From positions 1 to 43,583 of the forward strand of contig CAYOJD010000012.1 of NCBI GenBank assembly GCA_964404205.1: a stretch of 43,583 nucleotides of DNA. The letters run 5' to 3'. The DNA comes from CAZWBR01 sp964404205. Its GTDB lineage: Bacteria > Bacteroidota > Bacteroidia > Bacteroidales > Prolixibacteraceae. Shown here one piece after another: positions 16,909 to 26,525 of the stretch. The notes beneath the pieces were generated by a model. It was not told where the DNA came from and made no database searches. It worked only from the letters and a program-made list of their open reading frames with translations. Every line of letters starts with the position of its first letter. The first letter of the stretch is position 1. A program made the position numbers and the translations under genes.

Positions 16909-17730
16909 TTAACGCGTTAAATCTCCTGATTCGTGATTTGGCGTCAGTATAAAATCGACGATCACTTCTGTTCCGGTTCCGATTGTGGAGCTAATATCTA
17001 AACGGCCATCGAGCGATTCCGCTCTGGCCCGCATGTTTTTTAATCCTGAAGTTTCGCTGTAAGTATGGTTTTCGGCGGTAAAACCTGTTCCATTGTCTTG
17101 GATAGTTAGGTTAACCCATTCTTCTTCCTGTATTAGTTGTACCTTAATTTCGGTTGCTTTACTATATTTTAAGGCATTGTTGATGGCTTCCTGGGCAATT
17201 CGATACAGCGCAATTTCCATCGAGCTGTTGAACCTGAAAAGGCGGCCGTAAAAGATAAAATTGACACTGGTTCGGTTATTCTTGCTCATTTGGATACAAT
17301 AGTCGTTCAAAGCCTCTTTCAGCCCGAATTGAACGATGGCCGGGGGCATCAGGTTGTGCGATATCCGGCGCAATTCGTGGATAGAGTCGTTCAGTTGCCC
17401 AAGAACTGGTTGCAATCTTTCTTTCATCTCGCCGGTGGGGCACTCTTCTTTGATACCCGAGAGCGCTATTTTCATAGCAGTTAGTAATCCTCCCAAACTG
17501 TCGTGAAGTTCTCGCGAAATCCGCGTCCGTTCCTGTTCTTCGCCATTAAGAACTGCTCTGGCTGCAACTATTTGGTAATCCTTCTTTAGTTCATTGATAA
17601 ATTGTTCTTTAATCTCTTCTTCTTTCTTCGCAAGAATGGCTTTGTTTTTGCGTTCCATCACCACAAACATCAAAAAAAGAATGATGATAAGCCCTGAAAT
17701 TACAATCAGTAAAAGGATTGTGTTAATCAT
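16909..17730 (-). CDS. Sensor histidine kinase, HisKA_3 (NarX/DesK-like) class
   Basis: 273 residues. One N-terminal membrane helix (about 3-25), then a short coiled linker and the dimerisation domain with phosphoacceptor H76 in RISRELHDSLGG. The ATPase domain has the N box EAINNALKYSKAT, the G1 box DNGTGF and a final GTGTEVIVDF. There is no periplasmic or PAS sensor domain, so any signal must come through the membrane helix or the cytoplasm. This class pairs with NarL-type regulators, as found immediately downstream. Confidence 0.93.
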   Translation of the reverse strand: MINTILLLIVISGLIIILFLMFVVMERKNKAILAKKEEEIKEQFINELKKDYQIVAARAVLNGEEQERTRISRELHDSLGGLLTAMKIALSGIKEECPTGEMKERLQPVLGQLNDSIHELRRISHNLMPPAIVQFGLKEALNDYCIQMSKNNRTSVNFIFYGRLFRFNSSMEIALYRIAQEAINNALKYSKATEIKVQLIQEEEWVNLTIQDNGTGFTAENHTYSETSGLKNMRARAESLDGRLDISSTIGTGTEVIVDFILTPNHESGDLTR

Positions 17731-17883
17731 AAGTAATTTAAATCAGCGGTTTCTTTTGGTTGCAGTTGGAATCTTGATTCAGTTTTATCGGCTGTTTGCT
17801 GATTACGTGCAATTTATATTAAATAAGTTAGTAAAACAATAATTTTGTTATGAATATTATTTTACCGAATATGCTTCTTAATT

Positions 17884-18474
17884 CTATCTTTTCGCTGGCC
17901 CGGGAACATCGAACCACTTTGCGCCGAGTTCTTCGGGTTGATATTGGGTAATGTATCCAATGGCCTGTTCGGCATTCCGGGCAACAAAGTACATCTTGCG
18001 GTAATCTGCCTTGGCAAATGTCTCCTCATAAGAGCGTTCGAACTGGGCCAGCAATAAATCGTAAAAACCATTGGTGTTGATGAGTACGATGGCTTTGTTG
18101 TGGTAGTGAAGTTGCTTTAGGGTTATTACTTCCAGTATTTCTTCGAGTGTCCCAAAGCCTCCTGGAAGTGCAATAAAGGCATCAGAACGTTTACGCATCA
18201 GATACTTGCGTTCGCGCATATTGGGGGTTACAATTTGTTCATCGTCGTGCTGCGATGCCAGATTACGGCTGTGAATTGATTCAGGTATGATTCCGACAGT
18301 TTTTGCTCCCGACGAGCGTGCGGCATCGGCACAGGCGTGCATCAACCCGACATTCGATCCTCCATAGACCAAACTCCAGTTGTTTTGCCCAATCAAACGG
18401 CCCAAATCACGGGCTTCGTTAAAATAGACTTCAGGAATGGCATTGCTCGATGACGAAAATACGCAGATGTTCAT
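17884..18474 (-). CDS. LOG-family nucleoside 5'-monophosphate phosphoribohydrolase (TIGR00730 type)
   Basis: 196 residues. The family motifs are present: VYGGSNVGLMHACADAA near the start and ALPGGFGTLEEILEVITLKQL with the conserved PGGxGTxxE. Members once called 'lysine decarboxylase-like' split nucleoside monophosphates into base and ribose 5-phosphate and can release cytokinin bases. Full length. It stands after gyrB on the same strand but beyond gyrB's terminator, so it probably has its own promoter, or read-through. Confidence 0.92.
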   Translation of the reverse strand: MNICVFSSSSNAIPEVYFNEARDLGRLIGQNNWSLVYGGSNVGLMHACADAARSSGAKTVGIIPESIHSRNLASQHDDEQIVTPNMRERKYLMRKRSDAFIALPGGFGTLEEILEVITLKQLHYHNKAIVLINTNGFYDLLLAQFERSYEETFAKADYRKMYFVARNAEQAIGYITQYQPEELGAKWFDVPGPAKR

Positions 18475-18502
18475 AGGTGTTCTATTTGATTCGGTTAAAG
18501 AT

Positions 18503-18528
18503 AAAAAAAGGCCGGAAAAATCCGGCCT
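18503..18528 (-). terminator. Intrinsic terminator of gyrB
   Basis: AGGCCGGA (18509-18516) and TCCGGCCT (18521-18528) form an 8-bp stem with a 4-nt loop. Read on the minus strand the stem is followed by a run of seven T (complement of 18503-18509). It begins 7 bp after the gyrB stop. Confidence 0.92.
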
Positions 18529-18534
18529 CTTGTA

Positions 18535-20496
18535 TTATGCATCAATATTGGCATATGTGGCATTGTCTTCGATAAATTTCCGTCGTGGCGGAACATCATC
18601 GCCCATCAGCATCGAAAATACATGGTCGGCTTCGGCAGCATTTTCAATCGAAACCTGGCGCAATGTACGCTGTTCGGGGTTCATCGTGGTTTCCCAAAGC
18701 TGCTCGGCGTTCATCTCGCCCAAACCTTTGTACCGTTGAACGTGAACGCTTTTTTCGTTCCCCCCGGCCCATTCTTCAATCAATTTAAGACGCTGTTGTT
18801 CGTTCCAGCAATATTGCTCGCGATTTCCTTTTTTGACGAGGTAAAGCGGCGGAGTGGCGATGTAGAGATATCCGTTCAGGATTAAGTCGTGCATGTAACG
18901 GAAAAAGAAAGTCATAATCAGGGTGGCGATGTGCGAACCGTCAACGTCGGCATCGGTCATGATTACAATCTTGTGATAACGAAGTTTTTCCATATTCAGC
19001 GCTTTCGGATCTTCATCCGTGCCAATGGAAACACCAAGTGCCGTGTAGATATTTCTGATCTCTTCGCTTTCGAAAACTTTGTGTGTCATCGCTTTCTCGA
19101 CGTTCAAAATTTTACCGCGAAGCGGGAGAATGGCCTGAAAACGACGGTCGCGACCTTGTTTGGCTGTACCACCTGCCGAGTCTCCCTCGACAAGGAATAC
19201 TTCGCATTGTGCAGGGTCTTTGTCTGAACAGTCGGCCAGTTTGCCGGGCAAGCCACCGCCGGTCAACACATTTTTGCGCTGCACCAGTTCGCGGGCTTTA
19301 CGGGCCGCGTGACGGGCTGTTGCTGCCAGAATAACCTTATTGACGATTAGTTTTGCTTCGCGGGGATGTTCTTCAAGATAGTTGGCCAACATTTCGCTGA
19401 CAGCCTGATCGACCGATGCGCTGATTTCAGAGTTTCCCAACTTGGTTTTTGTCTGGCCTTCGAACTGCGGTTCGGCAACTTTTACCGAAACAACGGCTGT
19501 CAAACCTTCACGGAAATCGTCACCTGCAATTTCGAATTTCAGTTTTTGCAGCATCCCGCTCTGCTCGGCATAAGTTTTCAGCGTACGTGTTAACCCGCGC
19601 CGGAAACCGGTAAGGTGTGTTCCTCCTTCTATCGTGTTGATATTGTTAACGTAAGAGTGTACATTTTCGGTGAACGAAGCATTGTAACACATGGCAATTT
19701 CGACCGGCACATCGTTCTTTTCGGTTGAAATATGGATGGTTTCCTCAATCAATCTTTCTCTTGTTCCATCGAGATAGTCAACAAACTCCGACAATCCGGC
19801 TTCAGAGAAGAAAAGTTCGTGCTTAAAGCTGCCATCGTCCTCTTTTTGACGTTGGTCGGTTATATTGAGGCTGATATTCTTATTCAGAAAAGCCAACTCA
19901 CGCAAGCGTGCCGAAAGTATATCGTATTTGTAATCGGTTGTTGTAAAGATGGTTGCGTCGGGTTTGAATGAAATCGTTGTGCCAGTCTTGTCGGTTTCGC
20001 CAATGATTTTGACATCACCAAGCGGAGCCCCCTTCTCGAATTCCTGTTCCCATATTTTCCCGTCGCGGTGAATCTCAGCTCTCAGATAGCTCGACAGGGC
20101 ATTGACACACGATACCCCGACTCCGTGGAGGCCGCCCGACACTTTGTAACTGTCTTTGTTGAATTTACCACCAGCGTGAAGTACTGTAAGCACCACTTCG
20201 AGCGCCGATTTATTCTCGCCGCTGTGCAGTTCGGTCGGTATACCACGACCATCGTCGGTTACCGTTATTGAATTGTCATCGTGGATAATCACATCAATAT
20301 CGCTGCAATGGCCGGCAAGTGCTTCGTCAATAGAGTTGTCGACAACTTCGTAAACCAGATGGTGTAGCCCTCTGATGTTCACATCGCCAATATACATGGC
20401 CGGACGTTTTCTTACTGCTTCGAGGCCTTCGAGTACCTGAATACTGTCTGCCCCGTAGTTGGAAGAACCGTTTGCTTTATTTTCTAATTCGCTCAT
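18535..20496 (-). CDS. gyrB: DNA gyrase subunit B
   Basis: 653 residues. GHKL ATPase: LEAVRKRPAMYIGD, EVVDNSIDEALAG, VTDDGRGIPTE and SGGLHGVGVSCVNAL. The transducer and TOPRIM follow: FLVEGDSAGGTAKQGRDR, ILPLRGKILNVEKA and MTDADVDGSHI (metal-binding Asp residues). The C-terminal QRYKGLGEMN is present. With GyrA (not in the window) it introduces negative supercoils. Lacks the long insert of enterobacterial GyrB, as is common in this phylum. Confidence 0.97.
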   Translation of the reverse strand: MSELENKANGSSNYGADSIQVLEGLEAVRKRPAMYIGDVNIRGLHHLVYEVVDNSIDEALAGHCSDIDVIIHDDNSITVTDDGRGIPTELHSGENKSALEVVLTVLHAGGKFNKDSYKVSGGLHGVGVSCVNALSSYLRAEIHRDGKIWEQEFEKGAPLGDVKIIGETDKTGTTISFKPDATIFTTTDYKYDILSARLRELAFLNKNISLNITDQRQKEDDGSFKHELFFSEAGLSEFVDYLDGTRERLIEETIHISTEKNDVPVEIAMCYNASFTENVHSYVNNINTIEGGTHLTGFRRGLTRTLKTYAEQSGMLQKLKFEIAGDDFREGLTAVVSVKVAEPQFEGQTKTKLGNSEISASVDQAVSEMLANYLEEHPREAKLIVNKVILAATARHAARKARELVQRKNVLTGGGLPGKLADCSDKDPAQCEVFLVEGDSAGGTAKQGRDRRFQAILPLRGKILNVEKAMTHKVFESEEIRNIYTALGVSIGTDEDPKALNMEKLRYHKIVIMTDADVDGSHIATLIMTFFFRYMHDLILNGYLYIATPPLYLVKKGNREQYCWNEQQRLKLIEEWAGGNEKSVHVQRYKGLGEMNAEQLWETTMNPEQRTLRQVSIENAAEADHVFSMLMGDDVPPRRKFIEDNATYANIDA

Positions 20497-20608
20497 TATT
20501 TGAATCTTAATTTAAATGGTCGACGAGATAAGTTTCAATGTCGAGATATTCTCGCCATACAGAAAAAATATTTTGCCGGCATCAATTTGTTTGCTTTTTT
20601 AAGGTAGG

Positions 20609-20638
20609 CAAATATAGTAAATTATCCCGTTTTGCAGA
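20609..20638 (-). promoter_or_regulatory. Candidate promoter of gyrB
   Basis: The minus strand has TATATTTG (complement of 20609-20616), with an imperfect CTG in place of the -33 TTG about 18 nt upstream (complement of 20635-20637). It leaves a leader of about 100 nt before the gyrB ATG. Confidence 0.42.
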
Positions 20639-20750
20639 AAGAAAAAACGGTTATTTTGACCCTCTAAATTATGGGGTTATTTTATTATTTGTCTGATTTA
20701 TAGTTGATTTGTTTTTTAAGCGCTGATTCAAACGATACTTTAACCCGATG

Positions 20751-22544
20751 TTAGAAACGAAGAGCGGCACCAACCATCAATCTCAACCCTTGAGCCCGGT
20801 AACCAAGAAAATAGTCATAATGTTGATTCAGCAGGTTGTCTACCCGACCAAACAATTTCAAATTGTTCATCAACTGATAATCAGCTCCAAGTTTGATATT
20901 GACATAAGGGTCGAGTTTTACATAGAATGGTGCCGGTGGTGCCAGTGACGACCACGGCGGCAGATAGGCCCCGGCCATCATTTCGCGCTTTCCGGTGATG
21001 TCTATATCGGTAAAAGCCGTTATCCTGTTGGTTAGCCGATACTTCGATGTGACATTGACCGTGAATTGAGGCATCCCCGATGCGACATCAAGCTGCTCGG
21101 TTGAGTAGTTGAAATAATGGCCGCTAAGTGTAACAAAAAGCTGATCGCCTTTCGAGTAGGTCAGTTCACCTGAAAAATCAACTGTGGAGGTATTATCGTA
21201 AGTTACCATAAAGGCGTTGTCGTAATAGCTATTGGCCGGATTGTTTAAAAGATAGGTCATCGGGTCGAAATATTTCATCACATAGAAATACTGGTCGTTG
21301 GCCTTGCTGTATTTAATGCCAATGCGATAGGTGAGACCATTGGTAATAAGTCCTTTGATCCCGCCAAAGGCAATCAACTGCATATCGGTCGGAGCAACAT
21401 CGACTGCCGGATTGACCCAAGGGTTTTCAGCTGTGATAGCGGAGAGGTGGTTGTTTTGCAGGTGTCCGTCAAGGCCGGCATAAAGGGTCATTATTTTTTC
21501 GACAGGCGTAAATTCGAGATCGAGTTTTGGGAACATCTTGGTATTGTTGTCGCCCTTTTTGTCGAATACTGAATAGAAGTTCACGCCAACACGGACTTTC
21601 CAGTTGTCGCCGCTTAGTTGTGCAGAAGGCTTGATTGCCAGCCAGCTTCTCTTTTGTGAGGTAAGTGGCAATCCATAATTCAGATAATAGTTTACGCTAT
21701 CGGTATTATAGTTTTCGAACGAAGTTTCGAGGAATGCCTGAACCAAATTGGCATCATACCTGAAGTTGGCAAAAACGCCACCGCTTTTTTCTTTCTGGTC
21801 GGTCAGTGCCCCGAAATATTGAAGGAAAAGTCCGGTGTGATAGTTTAATTTGCTATCCTTTCCGCCGTTATCTTTTACCGAAAAGTTAAGCCGTCCTTTT
21901 TGGTACCACTGTTTGTCGCCAAAAAAAGGAGACGATGAATGGGTCAGAATATCATCCGGAATCTCTGTCGGATAACCGTAATACCGGGTGGCATCGCGAT
22001 TGTAGCTCAAATCGGCTGAAAGCGTCACTTTGGGCCGAATGATACTTCCGAATATTTCGGCTGTACTGTGGCTGTACGGGGCATCAACTTTTTCTCCGGC
22101 ATCGAGCTTGACACTTCCCTGCGACGAGAGATGCTTCAGATGGAGCCCAAAAGTACCGTTCTTCGAACCTGGTTTGTTGAAAAAGAGTTCGCCGTAAGGG
22201 GTTGAGTAATTGCCAATCCCGGCTTTTAATAATCCATAGCCTTGGGTCGATTTTGACTGCCCCTGAATTTTGGCTGCAGAAATCGGTGTTGCCCCGAAAC
22301 CCGATGTAACCGGACGGCTGTTGATTTGATAATTGAATTCGGGTGTAAACCGTGTAGTGTCGTCGATTTCCGGCAGTTGGTTGACCTTCTCGGCATTGGC
22401 TACCGATGGACGATAGGCTTTTACTACTTCTACATCCTGATTGAGTTTGGTTGTATCGCGCTGGCCTGCTGCAGTCAGGCTGAAGCCCAACACAAGTATG
22501 ATTGCCAGCGAAAAGTGATATCTGTTTTTTATCATTCGATTCAT
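20751..22544 (-). CDS. Outer-membrane beta-barrel protein, TonB-dependent-receptor-like without an evident plug
   Basis: 597 residues. Signal peptide ends near LTAAGQ. The mature N-terminus (DTTKLNQDVEVVKAYRPSVANAEKVNQLP) resembles the lead-in of a TonB-receptor family, but no full plug domain follows; the rest is alternating aromatic/polar strands, closing with LRLMVGAALRF, a terminal aromatic as in outer-membrane barrels. Its ATG overlaps the stop of the upstream TPR gene by 4 bp, so the two are translationally coupled and probably work together in the envelope. Cargo or function not known. Confidence 0.8.
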   Translation of the reverse strand: MNRMIKNRYHFSLAIILVLGFSLTAAGQRDTTKLNQDVEVVKAYRPSVANAEKVNQLPEIDDTTRFTPEFNYQINSRPVTSGFGATPISAAKIQGQSKSTQGYGLLKAGIGNYSTPYGELFFNKPGSKNGTFGLHLKHLSSQGSVKLDAGEKVDAPYSHSTAEIFGSIIRPKVTLSADLSYNRDATRYYGYPTEIPDDILTHSSSPFFGDKQWYQKGRLNFSVKDNGGKDSKLNYHTGLFLQYFGALTDQKEKSGGVFANFRYDANLVQAFLETSFENYNTDSVNYYLNYGLPLTSQKRSWLAIKPSAQLSGDNWKVRVGVNFYSVFDKKGDNNTKMFPKLDLEFTPVEKIMTLYAGLDGHLQNNHLSAITAENPWVNPAVDVAPTDMQLIAFGGIKGLITNGLTYRIGIKYSKANDQYFYVMKYFDPMTYLLNNPANSYYDNAFMVTYDNTSTVDFSGELTYSKGDQLFVTLSGHYFNYSTEQLDVASGMPQFTVNVTSKYRLTNRITAFTDIDITGKREMMAGAYLPPWSSLAPPAPFYVKLDPYVNIKLGADYQLMNNLKLFGRVDNLLNQHYDYFLGYRAQGLRLMVGAALRF

Positions 22545-25500
22545 TTTTTATCGGATTGAGCTGAACTGTTGTTTTCCAATTGCTGCAGGTAGGCTGTAGC
22601 CTCGTCGAGAATACCGTCGTCTTTCACTTCGTAGTTTTCGATTACACTTTTTAGCGTATGGGTAGCCTGAAACAGGTCGTTTTGTTTCTCATAGGTTTTG
22701 GCCAGTACAATAAAACTTTTGGCCAGCCAATACTGATGGGGCGTATTTTTATCGATAAAGTTCATTACTTCATTCTCCGCTTCTTTCAGTTTGTTGCTAT
22801 CAAAATAGTACTGGCACATCATGTACTTGGCTTCGGCCCCTTCTTTCGATTTGGTATCAGCCGATAGTTTACGCCAAAGAGGGATGGCTTTAGCACCGTC
22901 GCTCAGTTCAACCAGGGCTTTTGCCGATTTATAAGTGGCTTCACGGTCAAGTTCCTGCGGAATTTTCTCTGTACTGCGAATCTTCCATCCCAATGCACTG
23001 ACTGCCTGGTAATTCTTGAGTTCATACTGACAGCGCATCTGTCCGGCCAGGGCAATCAGTTCATTCTGGTTGCTTCCCGAAAATTTGGCCAATCGTTCGT
23101 AATATCCAAGCGCTTTGTTGAAATCGCCGGTAAGATAACTTAGTTCCGATGCGCGCAGCAGTGAATTTTCGGTAAAAATATTTTCCGACTGTGTCAATAC
23201 CCAATCGTAGTCGGCCAATGCAGCTGCTTTATTGTTTTCCTTGAATTCACATTCTGCTTTGTAAAAACGGGCATTAAGGGCAAAACCGCCTTCGGGGAAA
23301 TTGCCGAGATATTTTTCCAACTGTTGTTTGGCTTTTGAATCGCCAGCCATAAACAGTTTTTCAGCCGACTGATAGGTGAGCGAATCTTGCTCGCTCACAG
23401 TTGGGGTAGCCGATTTGCCTAATGTTTTGGTATACGAAATGTATTCGTCAACATTGTTGCTTTCGAGATAGTTATTTTTAATCCCGGTAAGGGCTCCTTT
23501 GGCTTCCGGACTGTCAGGATATTTTTCGGCCACCTCTTTGTAGTAGCCAATCGACTCGTCAAAGTTATTGCGGTTATAGGCAATAAGGCCCAGTTGAAGC
23601 AATGCTTTCGGGCGGAGCGAACTTTCGGGGTATTGGGTCAGCAATGATTTGTAACTGCTGATGGCTTTATTGTCGTCTTTCAATCTTTCGTAAGCCCTGC
23701 CGGTTTCGTACTGTGCGTCATCGCCATAAGGCGATTGAGGGAAACGGCTCATCAAGGTAGCCAAATCGCCGATTTTCTTTTGATGTTCTTGCAACAACCC
23801 TGAAGCAAAGGCTTTCTGGAAAAGGGCATAATCGGCTTCCGAATTGCCGGCGGTATAAGCATTTTCGTAGGCATCGACAGCCCCTTTAAAATCGCGTTCG
23901 GCAAAACGGCAGTCGCCCAGACGGTTCCATGCGTCCGAAATCATTTGCGGCGATTTGCCCTTTCCGGCAGTCAGATATTTCTGGAAATAGGGCGCTGCAT
24001 CGGCAGTCAGATCTTTGTTGAAAAGAATATAGCCGATATTGTAATTCGAAGTGGCAAACTCTTTGGTACGGTTGGCCCCGGGAATCGACTGAAAACTGCG
24101 GTAATCGACAATGGCTTCGTCGGGTTTGCCCAAACGATAGAGCGATTCGCCGCGCCAGTAGTAAGCCTGTGCCTTCAACTGACTGTCCGACTGTCCGAAT
24201 TCGAGCGATTTGTTAAACATGGCAATGGCCTCTTTGAAATTCAAATCACGGAAAAGTTCCATACCCCTGTAAAGTGCCACACGTTGGTAAGCCTTTTTAA
24301 TTTGCGGACTTTTGACTTTGATTTTATCCAGCGAAGCCAGTGCATCCTTGTAGTTTCTGGTGGTCATAAACACTTTGACCAGATAGTCGTAGGCTTGATC
24401 GTTCTTTTGCGAGTCGGGGTATTCGCTGATATATCTATCGAATGCCTTAATGGCTTCGTTGAATGGGGAATAGTCGAGTTCGTAAGTGGATTTGGCATAC
24501 TGGAACATGGCATCTTCCTTGATTTTTGGGTCGAAATCCATTTCGGAAGCATATCTGAAAGCCAACATCCCGCGCTGTTTTTCTCCCTTTTTCATGTAGA
24601 GCCCGGCCAACTGATAATAGGCATTCTGAGCCACGGCATCTTTCCCGCCAACAGCTTTCTCGTACCAGATTATTGCTTTGTTGGCTTCGCCTTTCTTTTC
24701 GTAACAGAACGCTGCAACATAATATTCCTGAGGCGTAACTTCATTGCTTTTGGTATAGATATCGATATATGGAATGGCTTCGCCATATTGCTGTTGCCGA
24801 TAGTACGAAACGGCAATTATTTTGGCCAGTTCCACCTTCCGTTCGTTAGGGGCAGATGCAAAAAGTGATGGTGCGGTGGTGGTTACTACACTGTACTCTT
24901 CTCTAATAAAAGCTATCTGTGCCTTGTAATAAGGGATAATCGGTTCGTATTGGGGCACATTTTCCAATTCATCAAATTCCGCTAAAGCGGCATCGTAATT
25001 ACCTTCGAGATAATTAATATGGCCCCGGTAGTAGCCCGATGCCTGACTTAACGGGCCAGGTTTGCCTCGCAGCTCGTTAAAATAATTTTTGGCCTTGGAC
25101 AAATCTTCTGTTTCGAGGTAGCAATAACCGGCATTAAAGTAAAAGGTCTCGCGCTCTTGGGGCGAAAGCGAATAACGGTCGACTGACTCATACCCTTTCA
25201 GTGCCTGTTTGTAGCGGGTTAATTTAAAATCGGAATTGGCCAAACGGAACCTTGCGCCGTTCATCTGTGCCGATTGCGGGTATTCGGCAATGAAATTCTC
25301 TAACTCCTGACGACCATTTACATTTCCACTTTCGAGATGGCAAACAGCAATGTAGTAGGCCGATTCGACATAAAAAGCCGATTGGGGGCTACAGTTGGCC
25401 ATCACCTTCTCAAACTGGTGCATTGCCGAACCGTATTTTTCAGCCTGAAACAGCTCGACACCACTTCTGAAAACCTCACCTGTTTCGGTCGGTTTTACAA

Positions 25501-25585
25501 GATGTTGGGCAAAAACTGGCAGAGAGAAGAGCATGGCTGCCAATAATGTCTTCAATTTTAGTCGATTGGATTGTTTTATTGTCAT
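22541..25585 (-). CDS. Large periplasmic tetratricopeptide-repeat protein
   Basis: 1014 residues from ATG 25585; the frame opens at 25630, but the signal peptide (KLKTLLAAMLFSLPVFAQ) fixes the later start. The body is a long chain of TPR-type helical pairs (for example YYFNAGYCYLETEDLSKAKN, YEKAVGGKDAVAQNAYYQLA, DWNRLGDCRFAERDFKGAVD regions, each about 34 residues). Similar modules occur in BamD/YbgF-like scaffolds. It is probably a periplasmic scaffold for the coupled barrel at 20751. Specific partner unknown. Confidence 0.85.
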   Translation of the reverse strand: MTIKQSNRLKLKTLLAAMLFSLPVFAQHLVKPTETGEVFRSGVELFQAEKYGSAMHQFEKVMANCSPQSAFYVESAYYIAVCHLESGNVNGRQELENFIAEYPQSAQMNGARFRLANSDFKLTRYKQALKGYESVDRYSLSPQERETFYFNAGYCYLETEDLSKAKNYFNELRGKPGPLSQASGYYRGHINYLEGNYDAALAEFDELENVPQYEPIIPYYKAQIAFIREEYSVVTTTAPSLFASAPNERKVELAKIIAVSYYRQQQYGEAIPYIDIYTKSNEVTPQEYYVAAFCYEKKGEANKAIIWYEKAVGGKDAVAQNAYYQLAGLYMKKGEKQRGMLAFRYASEMDFDPKIKEDAMFQYAKSTYELDYSPFNEAIKAFDRYISEYPDSQKNDQAYDYLVKVFMTTRNYKDALASLDKIKVKSPQIKKAYQRVALYRGMELFRDLNFKEAIAMFNKSLEFGQSDSQLKAQAYYWRGESLYRLGKPDEAIVDYRSFQSIPGANRTKEFATSNYNIGYILFNKDLTADAAPYFQKYLTAGKGKSPQMISDAWNRLGDCRFAERDFKGAVDAYENAYTAGNSEADYALFQKAFASGLLQEHQKKIGDLATLMSRFPQSPYGDDAQYETGRAYERLKDDNKAISSYKSLLTQYPESSLRPKALLQLGLIAYNRNNFDESIGYYKEVAEKYPDSPEAKGALTGIKNNYLESNNVDEYISYTKTLGKSATPTVSEQDSLTYQSAEKLFMAGDSKAKQQLEKYLGNFPEGGFALNARFYKAECEFKENNKAAALADYDWVLTQSENIFTENSLLRASELSYLTGDFNKALGYYERLAKFSGSNQNELIALAGQMRCQYELKNYQAVSALGWKIRSTEKIPQELDREATYKSAKALVELSDGAKAIPLWRKLSADTKSKEGAEAKYMMCQYYFDSNKLKEAENEVMNFIDKNTPHQYWLAKSFIVLAKTYEKQNDLFQATHTLKSVIENYEVKDDGILDEATAYLQQLENNSSAQSDKK

Positions 25586-25667
25586 GATCCTTACGGATTT
25601 GTTATAAATTCCGGTATAAAAATCTTTCAACCCTGTCCAAACATTTTAATCGAACAAACAAAAACCT

Positions 25668-25675
25668 TAGCTTTG
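25668..25675 (+). promoter_or_regulatory. Candidate -7 element of the FtsE-like gene
   Basis: TAGCTTTG matches TAnnTTTG about 50 nt before the start codon; a T-rich segment (25644-25647) lies where the -33 box would be. The 25586-25725 interval is the divergent promoter region of the TPR gene and this one. Confidence 0.38.
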
Positions 25676-25725
25676 TCGGGAATGGGTTTTTACAAAAATA
25701 GAATTTTATCAAAACTTTGCTCAAC

Positions 25726-26436
25726 GTGGAACCAATCATCGAACTAAAAAAGGCCGATATTTATCAACGGGAGGTACTCGTGCTCGAAAACGTTGATTTG
25801 ACTATAAATAAAGGTGAATTTCTTTACGTTATAGGCAAAGTTGGCAGTGGAAAATCGAGCTTGTTGAAAACTTTTTACAACGAGTTGCCCCTCGAAAGCG
25901 GAAAAGGCATTGTTGCCGGATTCCAGTTGGAGAAAATTAAGCCCAAAGAGGTTCCCTTTTTGCGTCGTAAACTGGGAATTGTTTTTCAGGATTTTCAGTT
26001 GCTTACCGACCGCACCGTTTATCAAAATCTCGAATTTGTCCTGAAAGCGACCGGCTGGTACCAGGAAAAAGCCATCAAGGAACGTATCGGCGAAGTCCTT
26101 TCGCTGGTCGATATGAATGGTTCGGCTTCTAAAATGCCGCACCGGCTTTCGGGAGGGGAGCAACAACGGGTAGTGATTGCCCGCGCGCTGCTGAATAACC
26201 CGGAGATCATTCTGGCCGATGAACCTACCGGAAATCTCGATCCCGAGACCTCCGAAGCATTGATGAGGCTGCTTGTGGAAATCAACCGTGAAGGAAAAAC
26301 CATTGTGATGGCCACCCACGACTATATGATGATCCAGCAATTCCCGGCCCGTAAATTAATTTGCGAAAACCATAAGATTACCGAAGCGGCAATCGATAAC
26401 GAAGAGATTGATTTTGAAGCTTTGCTCGATGGATAA
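25726..26436 (+). CDS. ftsE: ABC transporter ATPase, FtsE-like
   Basis: About 236 residues. Walker A is GKVGSGKSS, Q-loop FQDFQLL, signature LSGGEQQRV, Walker B IILADEPTGNLD and H-loop MATHDY. The compact length and Q-loop sequence fit the Bacteroidetes FtsE group, which with the permease FtsX controls peptidoglycan hydrolysis at division. No ftsX is adjacent. The start is either TTG 25717 or GTG 25726; no ATG exists in frame before the Walker motif, and GTG is the likelier. murB follows 89 bp later, which suits a cell-wall role. Other LolD/MacB-type ATPases are the alternative. Confidence 0.82.
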   Translation: MEPIIELKKADIYQREVLVLENVDLTINKGEFLYVIGKVGSGKSSLLKTFYNELPLESGKGIVAGFQLEKIKPKEVPFLRRKLGIVFQDFQLLTDRTVYQNLEFVLKATGWYQEKAIKERIGEVLSLVDMNGSASKMPHRLSGGEQQRVVIARALLNNPEIILADEPTGNLDPETSEALMRLLVEINREGKTIVMATHDYMMIQQFPARKLICENHKITEAAIDNEEIDFEALLDG

Positions 26437-26525
26437 CCGCTTTGAATGTATCCGTTTGGCGATGCTATTACCGGGAAAAGAACACCGGGACGGTCGTAAT
26501 TTGTCATCGTAAATTGTAATGAACC

